This document shows positions 9,908 through 23,698 of a stretch of DNA of 64,000 nt, piece after piece. Positions within the stretch are counted from its first letter, which is position 1. Each line of letters begins with the position of its first letter. Position numbers and translations under genes: made by a program. The notes under the pieces were generated by a model that saw only the letters and a list, made by a program, of their open reading frames with translations, ran no database searches and was not told where the DNA came from. The DNA is from Beta vulgaris subsp. vulgaris (taxonomy: Eukaryota; Streptophyta; Magnoliopsida; Caryophyllales; Amaranthaceae), in assembly GCF_026745355.1 (NCBI RefSeq), contig NC_079209.1, positions 50,231,596-50,295,595 of the forward strand, in the 5' to 3' direction.

Positions 9908-10198
9908 TATTTATACAAAGCTGGGTATATAAATCTTACATGTCGCCCTCGCAATTAATTCGCCAAATGTCAAATTCTCATGCCTTCTCATAATGCATAT
10001 GACACGTGTAAACTGGAGGAAATCTATTGCTTATGTGTCCTTTTGCATAATACTTCAAGGCGTGTGTCAATTGCCATAATATTTATAGCTAGGAAAGAGG
10101 ATTAAGTAAATCAATTACAATCCTCCTCATTAGGAAAGAGTATAAGAATCATCCTTAAATCAAGCAAATAAACATATTAAAGATTTATGTACAAGAAT
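9908..10198. repeat. Direct repeat R2
   Basis: Second copy of the 7385-7662 sequence, with several small insertions. It is followed directly by unique sequence beginning TAAGGAAACTTG. Confidence 0.9.
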
Positions 10199-11443
<1,245 letters not shown>

Positions 11444-11490
11444 AATGACATCAATATGATATACAAAGACTCTGTTCTAATATGTTCATA

Positions 11491-12159
11491 CTATGCGTGT
11501 GTCAATTGTTTGGGTCTATTCTTAATAAATTTCATCAAAATATAATAATAGAAGTGTGATTTATAATTATTGTTATACAAACTACTGTAATCTACAAAGT
11601 TTCTAGAAGAGATGAACATTTAGATGTAAAGTTTTGTAGTCAAATTAAATTTGTAATTTTTTTTTATTGAGTAACCATTTTTCTCATTATGTCAAGTTAC
11701 TTTGTTAATGCTTATTTAGTTTATTATTGGAATTTTGACCCATTTTTAAATTAGGAAATGATATAATTGTACAAAATCTGAATATCCAATTAAGTATATA
11801 TATATTTAGCTAAGGATAAAAAAGACATTTTATTGGGGGACACCATAGCTCCCCCTTGGCTTATACTCCCTCCGTTTCATATTAATTTACTCACTTCACT
11901 TTGGAGGAGAACCAAGGAAGAAGTACAAAAGTATGAGAGAGAAACTGAAAAGGTGGAGAGGGAAACTGAAAAGTGAGAGAGAGAAACAAAAGAGTGGGTT
12001 AAAATATTAAAAAGTGAATGACATGGGTGGAAAAAAAAAGGAGAAAATAGATGTGATATTTACCAAATATAGAAAAAGCAACAGTGTGTAGATTAAAAAG
12101 AAACGGACTAAAAAGTAAAGTGTGTAGATTAAAAAGAAACGGAGGGAATATAATAGAGA
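11491..12159 (-). mobile_element. Non-autonomous Helitron interrupted by a Stowaway MITE
   Basis: On the minus strand its 5' end is TCTCTATTA, cut by a MITE, then TAAGCCAAGGGGGAGCTATG. Removing 11867-12148 and one TA restores the usual TCTCTATTATATAAGCC. The left (3') end is degenerate (CTAT with a partial stem). The interior near 11510-11560 resembles 3580-3640 of the Helitron at 3553-4072. Confidence 0.7.
11867..12148. mobile_element. Stowaway MITE
   Basis: The left end is CTCCCTCCGTTTC and the right end AAACGGAGGGAA, with TA duplicated outside (11865-11866 and 12149-12150). This is the signature of Tc1/mariner-related Stowaway elements. It is 282 bp and non-coding, and was inserted 10 bp inside a Helitron 5' terminus. 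Confidence 0.92.
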
Positions 12160-12189
12160 TAAGGACAGACAAGTTTAAATAAGGACTAA

Positions 12190-12214
12190 CTAGCTCTTAA
12201 TGCACGTGATGCAT
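12190..12214 (-). mobile_element. Orphan Helitron 3' end
   Basis: The reverse complement reads ATGCATCACGTGCATTAAGAG then CTAG, with A before CTAG on the plus strand. The stem TGCA-CGTGA-TGCA is a decayed form of the family hairpin. No matching 5' end is found to the right. Confidence 0.5.
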
Positions 12215-13559
12215 ACGACAACATTTTCCCCAAATTAATTAAACCACTACTCCCATGATTACCATACCCATATTTCTGAATTTTACGCAATATTTTTTCT
12301 CTCTCTCTATTCAATTGAGCATCATCTTCATCAATTTCCCCCAATTCAAACCATCCACTCGATTTTTTCTCTCTCTATTCAATTGAGACCATCGATTATT
12401 AGCTGAGGATTATCTCAAGCAAGTTGCAGAGTTGGCTTTGGCGGTCATGGAAGTGGCTCTCGTTCAGCCCGTTGTGGATCGCTGAGCTTGCTTGCAGTCA
12501 TGGCCCACGCTCTGCAGTTTATGTTGAAATTCGATTATGGGCACAATTTTGATTTTAAGATTTGGGTTTAAGTATTGTTTTGATTTCCCCCAAATTCGAG
12601 TTCTCATATTATGTCTCAATTTTTTTTATATATTTGGGCAGAAATATTACGAAATTTATTTTATTTAATTTTTAATATATGGGTTTAAGTATTTTTTTTC
12701 TCAAATTCTTTTTAATATATGGGCACAAAAAACAATTAGAGTTCTCATATTTTGTCTAAGTTTTTTTTTTATATCCAAGGCACGAATATTGAAGTCATTT
12801 TCTACGAAATTTCATTTTTTTCGACCATTTATGATGTAATTTTAATTTGAATTTCAACTATCTTCAAATTTAATTTTAAATAAACCGTAATTTAAGTTAT
12901 TTTTTTTGGAAAAAAAAAATAATGCAACACATATTCGTAAGAGTTACTGTAATTTGAGTTTAATTTTACTCGAACTTAGTAAATAATTTTAAGATTTACT
13001 GAACATAGAACATGACATATAATTTTGTTTTCAATAACGAACTGCGTACCTGATAACGGTAAAGAATCGGCCAAATTCAGAGTTTCGTATTTGAGAATGT
13101 CGTGAAAATCCAATCTATGAAGAAAACTGATTTTTTTTGTTTGGAGTTTGTGTTTGTAATTGAGTTTGTGTTATGGAAAAATTGATTTGAGAGGATGTTA
13201 TGCCGTGTAATTTTTTTTTGTTATTGTATGTCGTGTTAACGTTTGGTAAGTTCTTGATTACGAATCTTTTTGATTGAATCTTTTTTATTGGCAAGTTTGA
13301 GTGATTGAATCTTATATGAGTTAATTGAGTTTAAATTTGAATTGAGTTAAGGTCTAATAAGTTCATTTAATTATGTTCAGATAATTACAAATAAGTCGAC
13401 AAAAAATAAGGCCAATAAATTTATACATACCAGAGGATTTAAATGCTATAAAGGTTATGCAGATTCAGCTAACTATCAACATTATATAATATTTTAGATA
13501 ACACATAAGATATTCAAGCAATGAAGTATACACCAACATTAAAGTGGCTATTTAATATC
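12215..13559. other. Unassigned stretch, possibly cargo of the orphan Helitron
   Basis: A duplicated TTTTTTCTCTCTCTATTCAATTGAG pyrimidine block (12290 and 12363) and a locally GC-richer segment (12410-12520) resemble a plant 5' leader plus exon start. No open frame is sustained. If the Helitron end at 12190 is real, this could be captured host sequence; I cannot show it. Confidence 0.35.
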
Positions 13560-13706
13560 AAGTCATGTGGAAATGAGGTTGTAAAGTAAGTCATAAAATT
13601 AGAAAGGGGACCACATGAGTGAAAAAAGAGGAGAAAGTAAAATGAACATGTTATCAAAAATGAAAAAAGCAACAATATGCAGATTCATAAGAAATGGGTT
13701 ATAAGG
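13560..13706. mobile_element. Left part of a Stowaway-like MITE split by a LINE
   Basis: GAAAAAAGCAACAATATGCAGATT followed by AAGAAATGGG parallels GAAAAAGCAACAGTGTGTAGATT and AAGAAACGG of the Stowaway at 11867. After the LINE, 26863-26900 continues AAAGTGTGTGTATAGATTAAA, again parallel to that element's last 35 bases. So the LINE appears to have inserted into a diverged Stowaway copy. The left terminus is not recognisable. Confidence 0.5.
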
Positions 13707-14526
13707 ATCTCAATCAAGAAAAAAGATGAGAGAGAAAGTTAGAGAGAGAGTTTCTAGCCCTAAGCCTCAGCCCAAAAGAAATCAAAGAAACCCTAGAAAA
13801 ACAAAAATCGCTACTCTCACAGTGCCGATCCAAATTCCAGTTCGTGTTATCTTATTTGCCCAATTCATAATCATTGCTTTGCTCTATATCATAAATCTCC
13901 AGAGCAATTTATTGTGTGTGGTTGAGTTTCAGGATAGCCCCAAGCTAAGTAGGGTTAGGTCTGCGGTCGATTATGATTTGCGATTATCCAAAGTAAGTAG
14001 ATGACGTGTTTTGCAAGCAGTAATTGCAGTAATTTTCACTTGTTTACTTAAATCTCTCCTAAGTTGTCAGTATTTCTGGCTGAGGTGGCTCAATTTTAGG
14101 GGTTTTAAGTTCAAATTAGGGTTGAGGCCTAGGGTTCGTTAGAAGAGTGAAGTGATGGTTCAGTTTTCTGCTAGTGTGTTGAATGCGTTTCTTTATGGTT
14201 TTGGAGCTATTATCATCATTGATTGTGGTTGTGTGGGGGTGCTTTGTATTCTATCAGTGTGGCTTCTTGATGAAATTGGATTTTTATCCATTAACCTAGA
14301 TTTCGCATTAAATGCGATTGGAAAAGTCTTTGTACAGGTATGGTATTTTAGTTCAATTCTTTGGATTTCTGTTGTTTTGTGCAAGTATAAAAGGCAAGTC
14401 CTTAGCATTGTTAGGAGCAAGTTCTTGCTTCACTCTTCTTTTTCTAAAATTGAATATTTTTTCTCAATTCTGTTGCCCGAAAATTTTCCTAAAAGTTTAA
14501 CTTCTATTCTCTGGTTTCTTGTGAGG

Positions 14527-16204
14527 ATGCAATCCTTCAAAGAAGTTCTGTTGCAAGTTGAGCATGGCCAGTTTCAGGCTGAAGATGGTGGAGCTCAGGT
14601 ATCTTCTGTGCATGGTGCAGCTCCGTCCCTTAGCAATGACGCTAAGTCAGTAAGTGAACCTCCGGGTCCCTCTACTTTCCCTGAAGCTATTGTTTTAGAT
14701 GATCTTTCACAAGTTAAGCAAGATATTGATGATTTAACTAAAACCTGTTTAGTTAGTAAGATGCTGGGTGCTTCTGTTGACCTAAGGACCATTATGTTCA
14801 GAACCAAAGCTGACTGATAATTTTGTAAGGATGATGTAGAATACTTGGATATGGGTAATAACTGGGTTATGATTAAATTTGCTAATCAGGGTGATCTGTA
14901 TCTTGTGTGGGCAGAAAGGCCTTGGCATGTGCAAGGTGATTTATCCATGGAAGTCTTATTTTGATCCTTATGTGGAAGAAATTAAATATGTAGATTTATG
15001 GGTTAGAATTCCAAGGTTTCCTGCTGAATTGCTTAACTTTGATTCAATTGCCATCCTGTTGGCTGCTAATAATATTGGGTCTCTGGTTAAATTGTCTTCA
15101 AGATCTATTCTTAAGCATAAGATTAGATTTCCTCGAGCTTGTGGTAGAGTAGATATAATTGAACCTCTGTTAGAATATGCTGAAGTTACTAGAGCTGATG
15201 GTGTTAAGTGTGGTTATGTTATATGGTATGAGGACTTTTCTGTTGGTTGCTCATTCTGTGGCTGTGATGATCACTGTATTGATGATTGTCTGATTTTATC
15301 TCCCCCTCAAAAAGAAGTTAAGGTGATGTTAATGAAACATCATAAGAAATAATGGCTTGCTGAGTTCATTCAAGGTGCTATTAGGCTAGCCAAGCCTCTT
15401 AGCACTGCTGAGCAAGCTTTAGTGGTGGAGGCTAGGCCTAGACACATTGTGAGACCTCATTCCAATGCTAATCCTCCTTTTAAACAGTCTGTTGCAAAGA
15501 AAAAATTCCCTGGAAAGACCTTCACAGGTAAGAAAAATATTGGTGTTGGTGGTGGTATCTCTATAAGAGAACCTTCTGTTCAGTCCCATCCTAAAGTTGC
15601 TGCTCTTTCTGTGGCTAGTCCAGTGGGAAAAGGTAAAGGGGTGATGTTAGCTCACCCAGTGATTGAGGTGGAATCCTCTGATGATGATTGTGATAATGTG
15701 GTGTCTTCTGCTATCCTTCCTTCTCTAGCCTATGATGAAAATGCTACTGCTAAGCAGTTTTGTTCAACTAAAGTTGCTTTTTCTGATGCTATTCCCCTCC
15801 TCCCTCCCTCTGTTAATGAGGAAGAAATGAAGTCCTCAGTTCCTTTAAGGGTTATTTACCCTTCCGAGCTTCTAGAATGTGGGTTCATCTCTGATACTGA
15901 TGGTTTATTAGATGATGAAAATAATTTGTATGATGAAGACATTGTCCATTCTGGTCTTGTTGATGATACTTATATCCTGGAAGATACTGTTCATAATGAG
16001 CTCATGGGGGGATATGTCTCCCAGCAGGAGTGCTCTTTTCACTCTCTCCATTATGAGACCTCAATCATTAAACAAATTGAGGGGATGGGAGTTGAAGGGG
16101 TTAGCATCAAGGAAAACATTTCTGCTTCAAGCTCATCTAAGAGAAGGAAGATGGATTCTGATGAAGAATCATCCACATCCAACCTGAAGAGGGGTAGGAC
16201 CTAG
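14527..16204 (+). pseudogene. LINE ORF1 (DUF4283-like, CCHC zinc knuckle), broken
   Basis: ORF1 of plant L1 elements encodes an RNA-binding chaperone that packages the LINE transcript. Here the N-terminal piece (14527-14817) is in one frame. After a frameshift, 14879-15352 contains WVRIPRFP and IKFANQ-type sequence typical of DUF4283, then a zf-CCHC_4 knuckle, C-SF-C-GCDD-H-CIDD-C (about 15249-15290). A TAA at 15350-15352 splits it from 15422-16204, a Lys/Ser/acidic-rich tail ending RKMDSDEES then KRGRT. The start at 14527 is chosen because the upstream in-frame sequence is hydrophobic and unlike ORF1. Homologous protein occurs at 35716-36318. Confidence 0.85.
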
Positions 16205-16233
16205 TTCTGGTTCTATCTTTCCCCTGCCATGGT

Positions 16234-19139
16234 ATGAATATTAGTTTTTGGAATGTTAGAGGATGTAAACGACCTCTATCTTTTGGAGGAAGTCAAAGAT
16301 TTCTGTAAAAATAATAATGTGCATGTCATGATGTTATGTGAAACCAAAACCTCTTCTCCCCCAGTGGAGACTAGTGTAAGGTTTTGTGGGTTTCACCATC
16401 ATGACTTCCTCCCTTCTTTTGGTTTGGCAGGAGGAATTTGGATTTTTTGGAAGGACGTTCCTTGTAACCCTTTTTTATTCTTAGTTGAAGCTAAATATGA
16501 TCGTTTTTTAGTATGTAATGTAAAGGTGTTGGCAATGAATTGTTCATTTAAGCTTATTTTATTTACGCCCCTCCTAATAATATTCTTAAACTCCAATTTT
16601 GGGAAGAGTTAATTAGTACTATTCAGTTAATTTCAGGGCCCTGTGTAATATTAGGGGACTTTAATGAATTGAGTCATAGCAGCGACAAAATTGGAGGTGC
16701 AAATTTCTCCTTTGCTCGCCTAAATTTCATGAACAGATTATTTTCTGAATTAGATTGTGTTGAATTACCTTTTAGTGGACAAGTGTTCACTTAGAAGAAA
16801 AAAAGAAGTGGCCCTGGTAACATTATGGAAAGATTAGATAAAGGAGCAGCTAATCTAGAATTTTTAAATTTGTTTCCCAATGCAAAGTTAGATCACCATG
16901 TTTTTACTACTTCAGACCATTGTCATGTATCTCTTAATCTAGATACGATTCAAGATAGGAAATCTCCCCCATTTAGATTTGATAAAGTTTGGACTTCAGG
17001 AAAGGATTTTGAAGTAATTATTAAAAAAGCTTGTACTACGAGATTTCAAGGTTCCTATATGTTTTGTTTCACAAAGAAATGTAAACTTCTTAAAGAAAAG
17101 GCTAAAATTGGGCCTCGACTAGATTTGGTAATATTTTCCGACAATTAAGAACAGTTGAAACCAAATTAAGGTTTCTTCAAGATAGTTTATTGGAAAACCC
17201 TAACTGTCCAATTTTCGCTGCTAAACAAAATAAATTTCTCACTAAGCAGGCTAGATTATTAGAATTTCAAGAATTACATTGGAAGACCAAAGCAAAGGTT
17301 AACCATTTGAAATTCAGTGATTCAAATACTAAATATTATCATGCATGTGCGTCTATTAGGCGGAATCGAAATTTTATTTCATCCATTAAGGATGATCAAG
17401 GCGTGACCATATCAAATCCAAAGCAAGTGGAAATTTGTTTCACTAATGCTTTTTCTCAAAGATTTTCGTCTAATCCAAGTTGTCATTTTGACGAAAATGT
17501 AGATTTATGTTTATTGGAGGCAATCATCACCAATGAGGATAATGCTCTCTTATGTGCATAAGTTAGTTTTGATGAAGTAAAAGAAGCCGTATTTGTTTTA
17601 GCCCCTGATAAAGCACCGGGAACGGATGGGTTTCCGCCTTTTTTCTTCCAAAAATACTGGTCCTTAGTAGGTAATTCAGTTTTTAAAGCAGTAACCTTTT
17701 TCTATTCTGGGGGTTTTATTAAAAGAAATAAATCATACCTTTGTTACTCTCATCCCTAAAGTGGAAGCTCCTTCTACTCCTAATCAGTTCCGCCCTATTA
17801 GCTTATGTTCAACAATTTATAAAATCATTGCTAAGATTATGGCTTCCAGATTAAAAGGGGTCTTGGGGAAAATATCCACCCTTTACAGGGCTCTTTTGTC
17901 CCTGAAAGATTAATTCAAGATAATGTTCTTCTAGCTCATGAGGTGTTCCACTCTTTTAAAAAGAAATCTGGTAATCAAGGATGGCTAGCTATTAAGTTAG
18001 ACATGGAAAAGGCCTATGACCGGCTAGAATGGAATTTTATTTTTGCAGTATTTAAGAAGTTAGGTTTTTGTGACCGTTGGGTTGGCTGGATGAGGGAATG
18101 TAAGACTACTATTTCGTTCTCTGTTCTGGTTAACGGTATTCCTGGTGATGTGTTCACCCCATCTAGGGGGATCCGCCAGGGGAACCCGTTGTCTCCGTAT
18201 ATCTTTATATTATGTGCAGAAATTTTGGCTAGACAATTGTATTCAGCTTGCACCGAGGGCCCTAAGCTAGTAGGTGTAAAATTGGGCCATTCTCGTGTCA
18301 AAATTCCTTTCTTGACCTTTGCTGATGTACTATGATTTTTGCAAAAGCTTCTATAGATAGTTGCCATGAAATAAGGGGAATTTTGGATAATTATTGTAGG
18401 ATGTCTGGGCAATTAGTTAACTATAATAAGTCAGCGTATCAATGTTCACCCAAATACTGATCTAAATCTCGCATCCTCTTTTGCCTTGATTCTCCAAATG
18501 GGTGAATCTAGATCTCTCGGTAAGTATCTGGGATACCCTATTATTGATAGTAAAGTTACCAATAATACATTTGGGGATACCCAAGAAAAGGTCCAAGCTC
18601 AATTGTCTAAATGGAAAGCCAATTCGCTATCTCAAGTTGGTCGTACAATTTTAATCCAGTCAAACTTAGCGACAAAGGCAAATTACCAGATGCAATGCTT
18701 TTCATTGCCAGTGCATATTCTGGAATAGCTGGACAAGAGCTACCGCAATTTCTTTTGGAATAAACCATCAGATTCTAAATCTCCTAATCTTATAGGATGG
18801 GATAAAATCTGTTAACCAAAGCAAAATGGGGGGCTAGGGCTGAGGAAAGCCAAAGTAATGAATATGGCCCTCCAATTTAAACTACTATGGAAAATCCTGG
18901 TTTGTCCGGGTAATCTGTGGGTTAACTTGGTTTCAAAGAAATATCTAAAGGATGCAATTCTGTTTGATTATAAAGTGAAAGTTAATGTTTCGTGGCAATG
19001 GCGAAAGTTAATGATGCTAAGAAAAACCTTTAAGAAAGGGATTAGATGGGTTGTGGGTAATGGTGAGAAAATTTCATTCTGGTTTGACAATTGGGCGTTT
19101 CAATATCCAATTAAATTAGTTCGATTTGTCCAGTTGTGA
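16234..19139 (+). pseudogene. LINE ORF2, endonuclease and RT part, broken
   Basis: ORF2 makes the endonuclease/reverse transcriptase for target-primed reverse transcription. The start at 16234 gives MNISFWNVRG, the usual EEP-endonuclease N-terminus. GDFNE is at 16654-16668 and SDH at 16912-16920. A Trp-to-stop TAG sits at 16792-16794. RT motifs: PDKAPGTDG (17604-17630), RPISLCSTIYK (about 17789), LDMEKAYDRLEW with first catalytic Asp at 18000, and RQGNPLSP (about 18175). The FADD box at 18318 has lost one base (reads FADV then stop). At least six interruptions make it non-functional. The frame continues after the LTR insertion at 25586. Confidence 0.9.
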
Positions 19140-19180
19140 GGGGCTCAGAGTCACTAGTAGTGGCTCATTTTATTGACCAA

Positions 19181-21066
19181 TGTTGACTTCTTAAGGGAAC
19201 ACTATAAGAGGGGGGGTGAATTATAGTGTGACTAATATACGTTATTTTTGCGGAATTATAAAACAACGAAAGGAACAAGAGAAATACACAAGAGATTTTA
19301 GCGAGGAAAAACTTCCTAGGCCCAATAGGAAGAAACAACCTCGACCACAAGGGATTTTGACTCAATACTTTCCACTATAATAGGCCAAACGACTCTGTTT
19401 ACAATCCTATTACTTTTCTCTTGAGCCACAACTTAAGTTACTAAACTCAAGTTCCCAACGACAGTTCCCACAACTGACGTTCCTCTCAAACTTCACTCGA
19501 AGTTCCTTTCTCTTTCTCTTTCTCTTGCTTCACTCAAAGCTTCACACTTACAATGAAACTCACTCAAGTTTCTTCCCTTTCTCTTGCTTTACTCAAAGCT
19601 TTTCTCAATACAGGATTTCACTCAAAATCCCCTTACCCCAAAAACCAAGATTACAAACGATAAAAACAATAAGAGAATAAGTAGGAAATACGTAAGGAAC
19701 ACAAGAGTATATTGAAGGAATGACGATACTGACTTTATCTTTGTTAAACCCAATTAAAACCGAAGTCAGACACACTATGGAAGGACTACTAAAGTTTGAC
19801 ACTTTATGTAAGAATAACTTTAAGTTCGACACATTAAACTTTAGATTAAGCGCCTATTTATAACATAAGTAGTCATGAAATAACTTACCACTAATAATTA
19901 ATCCACTATCCCATGATCTCCATGTCTTTAATTAATTTATTAGGTTTTATTTAACTTTACTTGAGAATTAAATAACCACTAACCCACTACTTAACTTAAT
20001 AGGAGAAGCAGTAAAGTATAATGTGGTTTATAAAACTTGAAGCCTAATTAAGCTAATTAAAATAAATTAAGGCTTTAATAAAATAATATAGCCCATTACT
20101 CCACAAACAGTAAACGTGCTTAAACGTGATATTACTTTGCTTGGGGAGTAATTAAACCATATAAATTAATTAATACTTGGGAAATAATAAACAAGCCCAC
20201 TAAACCCACTAAAACGTTTAACAGTAAACATTACGTGGTTTTAGATACTTGGGGAATAATTAAACTATTTAAAAATAAATGATTTAAGAAAAAATATCTT
20301 TTTAAAATATTTAAATAAAAACCGAAAAATCAGATTTTATTTAAAATAAAATCTTTTCAAAAGATAAGATTTTACTTAGAAATAAAAGTAAGATTTTAAA
20401 ATAAGATATTATCCTTTTCAAAACAGAAAATCATTTTAAAATCTTTTCCTAACAAACTCCTAACTTAATCCCTAAATTAGTGGATCTAGTCAAACTAAGC
20501 TAGGACTCCTAATAAATCAGTTAACACTTCATATATGTTAGGCGCACAACATAGGACGCTTTTAGGTCTGTTCCCAACCCGTGTTCCCAAACTGTACCAA
20601 CGTCTGTTCCCAACATAGGAACATAACAAGAACTCATAGACTTAAATAATAAAAACCGACACAACCTTGTTACCATTTAGACTCATTAAACCTAGGAACT
20701 TAACTAGAGACTCTAAACCATCATTCCAACTTTATAACTCAAGTTTCCTTACCTTTCCGGATCTTGTTCCCTTTTTACATTTAGAACTTAAATACAAACT
20801 CATGCATTCTAAGCTTCCTTCATGTTAGGATAGTTGTTCCTTTGAATATCTTCACTTCAATCTTCAAGTCAAGCCTCTTCACTTCAACCTTGATTGTAGT
20901 ATTCTCTTTATCCATAGGAACAATGCACCTCGCACATCTTTCATAACAAGCATTCTCAATGCTATAGGCACAACCTTTTACAATGATTCTTGCACACATA
21001 AAACTCATAAACTTTGTTAGTTAAATTACTTTAGTTTGTCATCATCAAAACCATATTGGGTCAACA
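19181..21066 (-). repeat. 3' LTR of the gag-only element
   Basis: It runs from TGTTGACTTCTTAAGGGAAC to ATTGGGTCAACA. About 20-40 bases inside its plus-strand left end is CACTATAAGAG followed by G7 and TGAATTATAG, present in all three LTRs of this family in the window. A 62-codon minus-strand open frame (20820-21008) is identical to one in the other LTR but is not kept in the solo LTR, so it is probably not a gene. Confidence 0.93.
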
Positions 21067-21081
21067 ATTTCCCCCTTTTTG
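21067..21081 (-). other. Polypurine tract
   Basis: On the minus strand, AAAAAGGGGGAAAT directly precedes the 3' LTR TGTTGACCC. This is the expected primer for plus-strand DNA synthesis and fixes the element's orientation. Confidence 0.85.
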
Positions 21082-22612
21082 GTGATGACAAACCAAGGCA
21101 AAGTAATATAAAAACTAACATAATTAGAATATAATATTATAATGCAAGATCTATTAAGTAGAGAATAGACCATAGTAAGAATAATAAATAAGTTACTTTG
21201 CCATAATCTTCCCCTTTTGACATCATCAAAAAGCGAATTACTTTTAAAGAATTCATGATCAACCTTTCTAACTTATAGTGACACCACACCACATAAACAT
21301 AAATTAATGGTCAAACATGAGTTAAAATTTCAATTAGCTCAAACATCAATCTAGTAATATTAGCCATCCTCATGCACATGATGATCAATTGGTCAAATAA
21401 GCTAAAGCATGTTAAACATAAACCACCACTATTACCAAAGTGCAATTCATATAAAAGCAAACAAATGAAATGTCCAATAGAATTAAAAGAGAGGATCAAA
21501 GGCTCATTTTGTGAAGGAATGGTTGGTATAGGCTAAGTGGCAAAGATATATATGCATGAATTGGTCACTTGTTCCTCCACCATTACCTTTCCTAAACTTC
21601 TAGTTTTCTTGTGATTTGCCTTTGAAGCACACACTCGTTCTTTTCAAATAACATGTAGTTCCTTACTTCTTTTTCAATATTTGAATATAATTCTGATGTC
21701 TGTTCCTTATTTGAGATTCAAGGAAATAACTGATTCCTTTTGTTTACTTTAGATTTGATACTAAAGGAACACACTTGGGACTACTAGAACCCATTGACAG
21801 CTTTGTAGAAATAGGAACTTGAACATTTCTGGAACTTTTTCTCTTCTATTACTCCCTTTCGCACATCTCTCCTTTTATTCTCCTATTTTTCTCTAATACT
21901 TTTTTTTTCTCCCTCAAGCTTTTCCTTTTCTTTTCTTTCTCCCCCTCAATTGTTGCATCATCAATATTCAAAGTGATAGTGGAGGAACACAAATCGAAAG
22001 ATTTGAAATTATGGAGAATTGGTTAGAAAAGAAAAAGTATATATATAAATGTGAGATGAAATTATTTTGGAGGAATTTTTGAGATTTAGAAAAATATATG
22101 GTAGAATAAAAGATATGAGAATTTAGGGAATGATATAACTCATGTGGAAAAAAAATTGGACATTCATACGTAATGCACTTGATTCATGTGGAATGTAAAA
22201 CATATGAGTTCCTTAGATGAAAGGAACTACACTTTTTACTCCTTCTTCCTCTTGACTAACAATTAGCAATATGGACAATAAGGGGAATATTACAAAGACA
22301 TCAGTGAGTCATCTTATCAATTTAACTCATACTATGCATAAAACATAGAAGCAATTGTGGTGACACACTTTCATATGGAAGATATTTCACAAAAACTCTA
22401 CATAAAAGCGCTGGATGAATTTTACATTTAGGGAAAGACAAGACAACTTAACTCATTTAACAAAATCACCTCTACTATTTTCATAAACCTTTTTAAGTGA
22501 GCGAAAAAAAAATCAATCAAAGAAGCGCAAGGAACAACGAGTGCCATATGTTGTTCCCCCTCACTAAGGCATCCATAAAGTCTAGCAATTAGAATTAGGA
22601 ACCCAACTTTGT
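21082..22612 (-). other. Non-coding interior where pol would be
   Basis: About 1.5 kb between the end of gag and the purine tract. No protease, integrase or RT motif is readable in any frame. The 21600-22000 stretch is TTCCT/TTTCTC-rich. This segment presumably replaces the deleted pol. Confidence 0.7.
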
Positions 22613-23640
22613 TTAGGTTCCATAGTATGACATATTAGACTTTTTAACATGTAATTCAGTTTTAGACTTAACATCAAATTTGGCCATTAAACATAACTGA
22701 GAAGTTCCTTCATCTGAAAGTTCCTCTTCGGATTCAGACTCTTGTTCCCATGAGGGACACTCTTTAATATAGTGATCTAATCTACCACATTTGAAACAAC
22801 CAGATTCATATTTTGAAGTAGAAGACTTTTTACCTTTGGTTTTGCTCGATTTGAGATGTTTGTACATCTTCTTGAATTTTCGAACAAGTTTCACAGTTTC
22901 TTCGGCATCAAAATCTTCGTCTCTTCCTTTCATAGGCCTTTAGAGCAAGTGCCCGATTTGTAGAAATTTCACCATATTGAGTTCCTAACTGAAGTTCATG
23001 GGTCAACAATGAACCTGCTAGCTGCTCTAGATTGAACTTGGTGAAATCTTTCGTTTCTTGGAGAGCAGTTACTTTGGCCATCCACTTCTCCTTTGGTAAG
23101 CTCCTTAAAATTTTGCGAACCTGTTCCTCAGACGAAATATACTTTCCAAAGAATCCAACTCGTTAATAATGTTAGAAAATCGATTAAACATATTACGAAT
23201 TGTCTCATATGGTTTCATTGAAAAGAGCTCATATTTACTCATTAGAAGATCAATCTTAGACCTTTTTACCTCATTTGTTCCTTCGTGAGTGACTACAAGT
23301 AAATCCCATATTTGTTTAGCAGTTTTGCACCCCATGACACGATTGTATTCATGAGGTCCAATACCACAATACAACAGTTGAATAGCTTGAGCATTCAATT
23401 CTAACTTGTTATAGTCAAAAGCATCAAAATCACATATAGGTTTAGGAACTACCTCGTTTTTCTCGTTTTTGGTTGTGACTTTGAAATCGCCAACCTCTAT
23501 GACTTTCCATACCTGATAGTTTTGTGCTTTGATGAAGATCTCCATTTGTTCTTCCAGTAGGTGAAGAATTTCCCGTTGAACATTGGAGGTCGTAAGGTTG
23601 AATAACCTTCTTCGAGCTTTTCAGTAAGTAGTGTTCCCAT
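22613..23640 (-). pseudogene. gag: gag, UBN2-type with CCHC zinc knuckle, broken
   Basis: Gag forms the retrotransposon particle and binds its RNA. The start at 23640 (MGTLLTEK) leads into PPMFNGKFFTYWKNK. A one-base deletion near 23548 shifts the frame into MEIFIKAQNYQVWKVIE (23545 leftward), the usual copia-type gag sequence. The UBN2 core continues with AKQIWDLL and FSMKPYETI. A second break near 23105 and a third near 22934 separate KEKWMAKVTALQE and NRALALKAYE from the last piece. That piece carries the knuckle C-FK-C-GRLD-H-YIKE-C (about 22755-22800) and an acidic tail. The order and spacing match a full-length gag, so only small lesions disable it. Confidence 0.9.
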
Positions 23641-23684
23641 CAGGATCTTTTCTCAATAGGGTTTCCTATGTTTTGTGAGTTCCC

Positions 23685-23697
23685 GCTCTGATACCAA
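23685..23697 (-). other. Primer binding site, initiator-Met tRNA
   Basis: On the minus strand TTGGTATCAGAGC lies next to the 5' LTR, one base from its end. It matches the usual plant retrotransposon primer site complementary to the 3' end of initiator methionine tRNA. Confidence 0.9.
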
Positions 23698-23698
23698 T

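Noticed and set aside
14152..14526. N-terminal 125 codons of the first LINE ORF1 frame
   Set aside because: Hydrophobic and unlike LINE ORF1; treated as leader sequence with ORF1 starting at 14527.
20820..21008. Identical 62-codon minus-strand frame in both LTRs (also 25334-25522)
   Set aside because: Identity follows from LTR duplication. The more diverged solo LTR does not preserve it, and it resembles no known protein.
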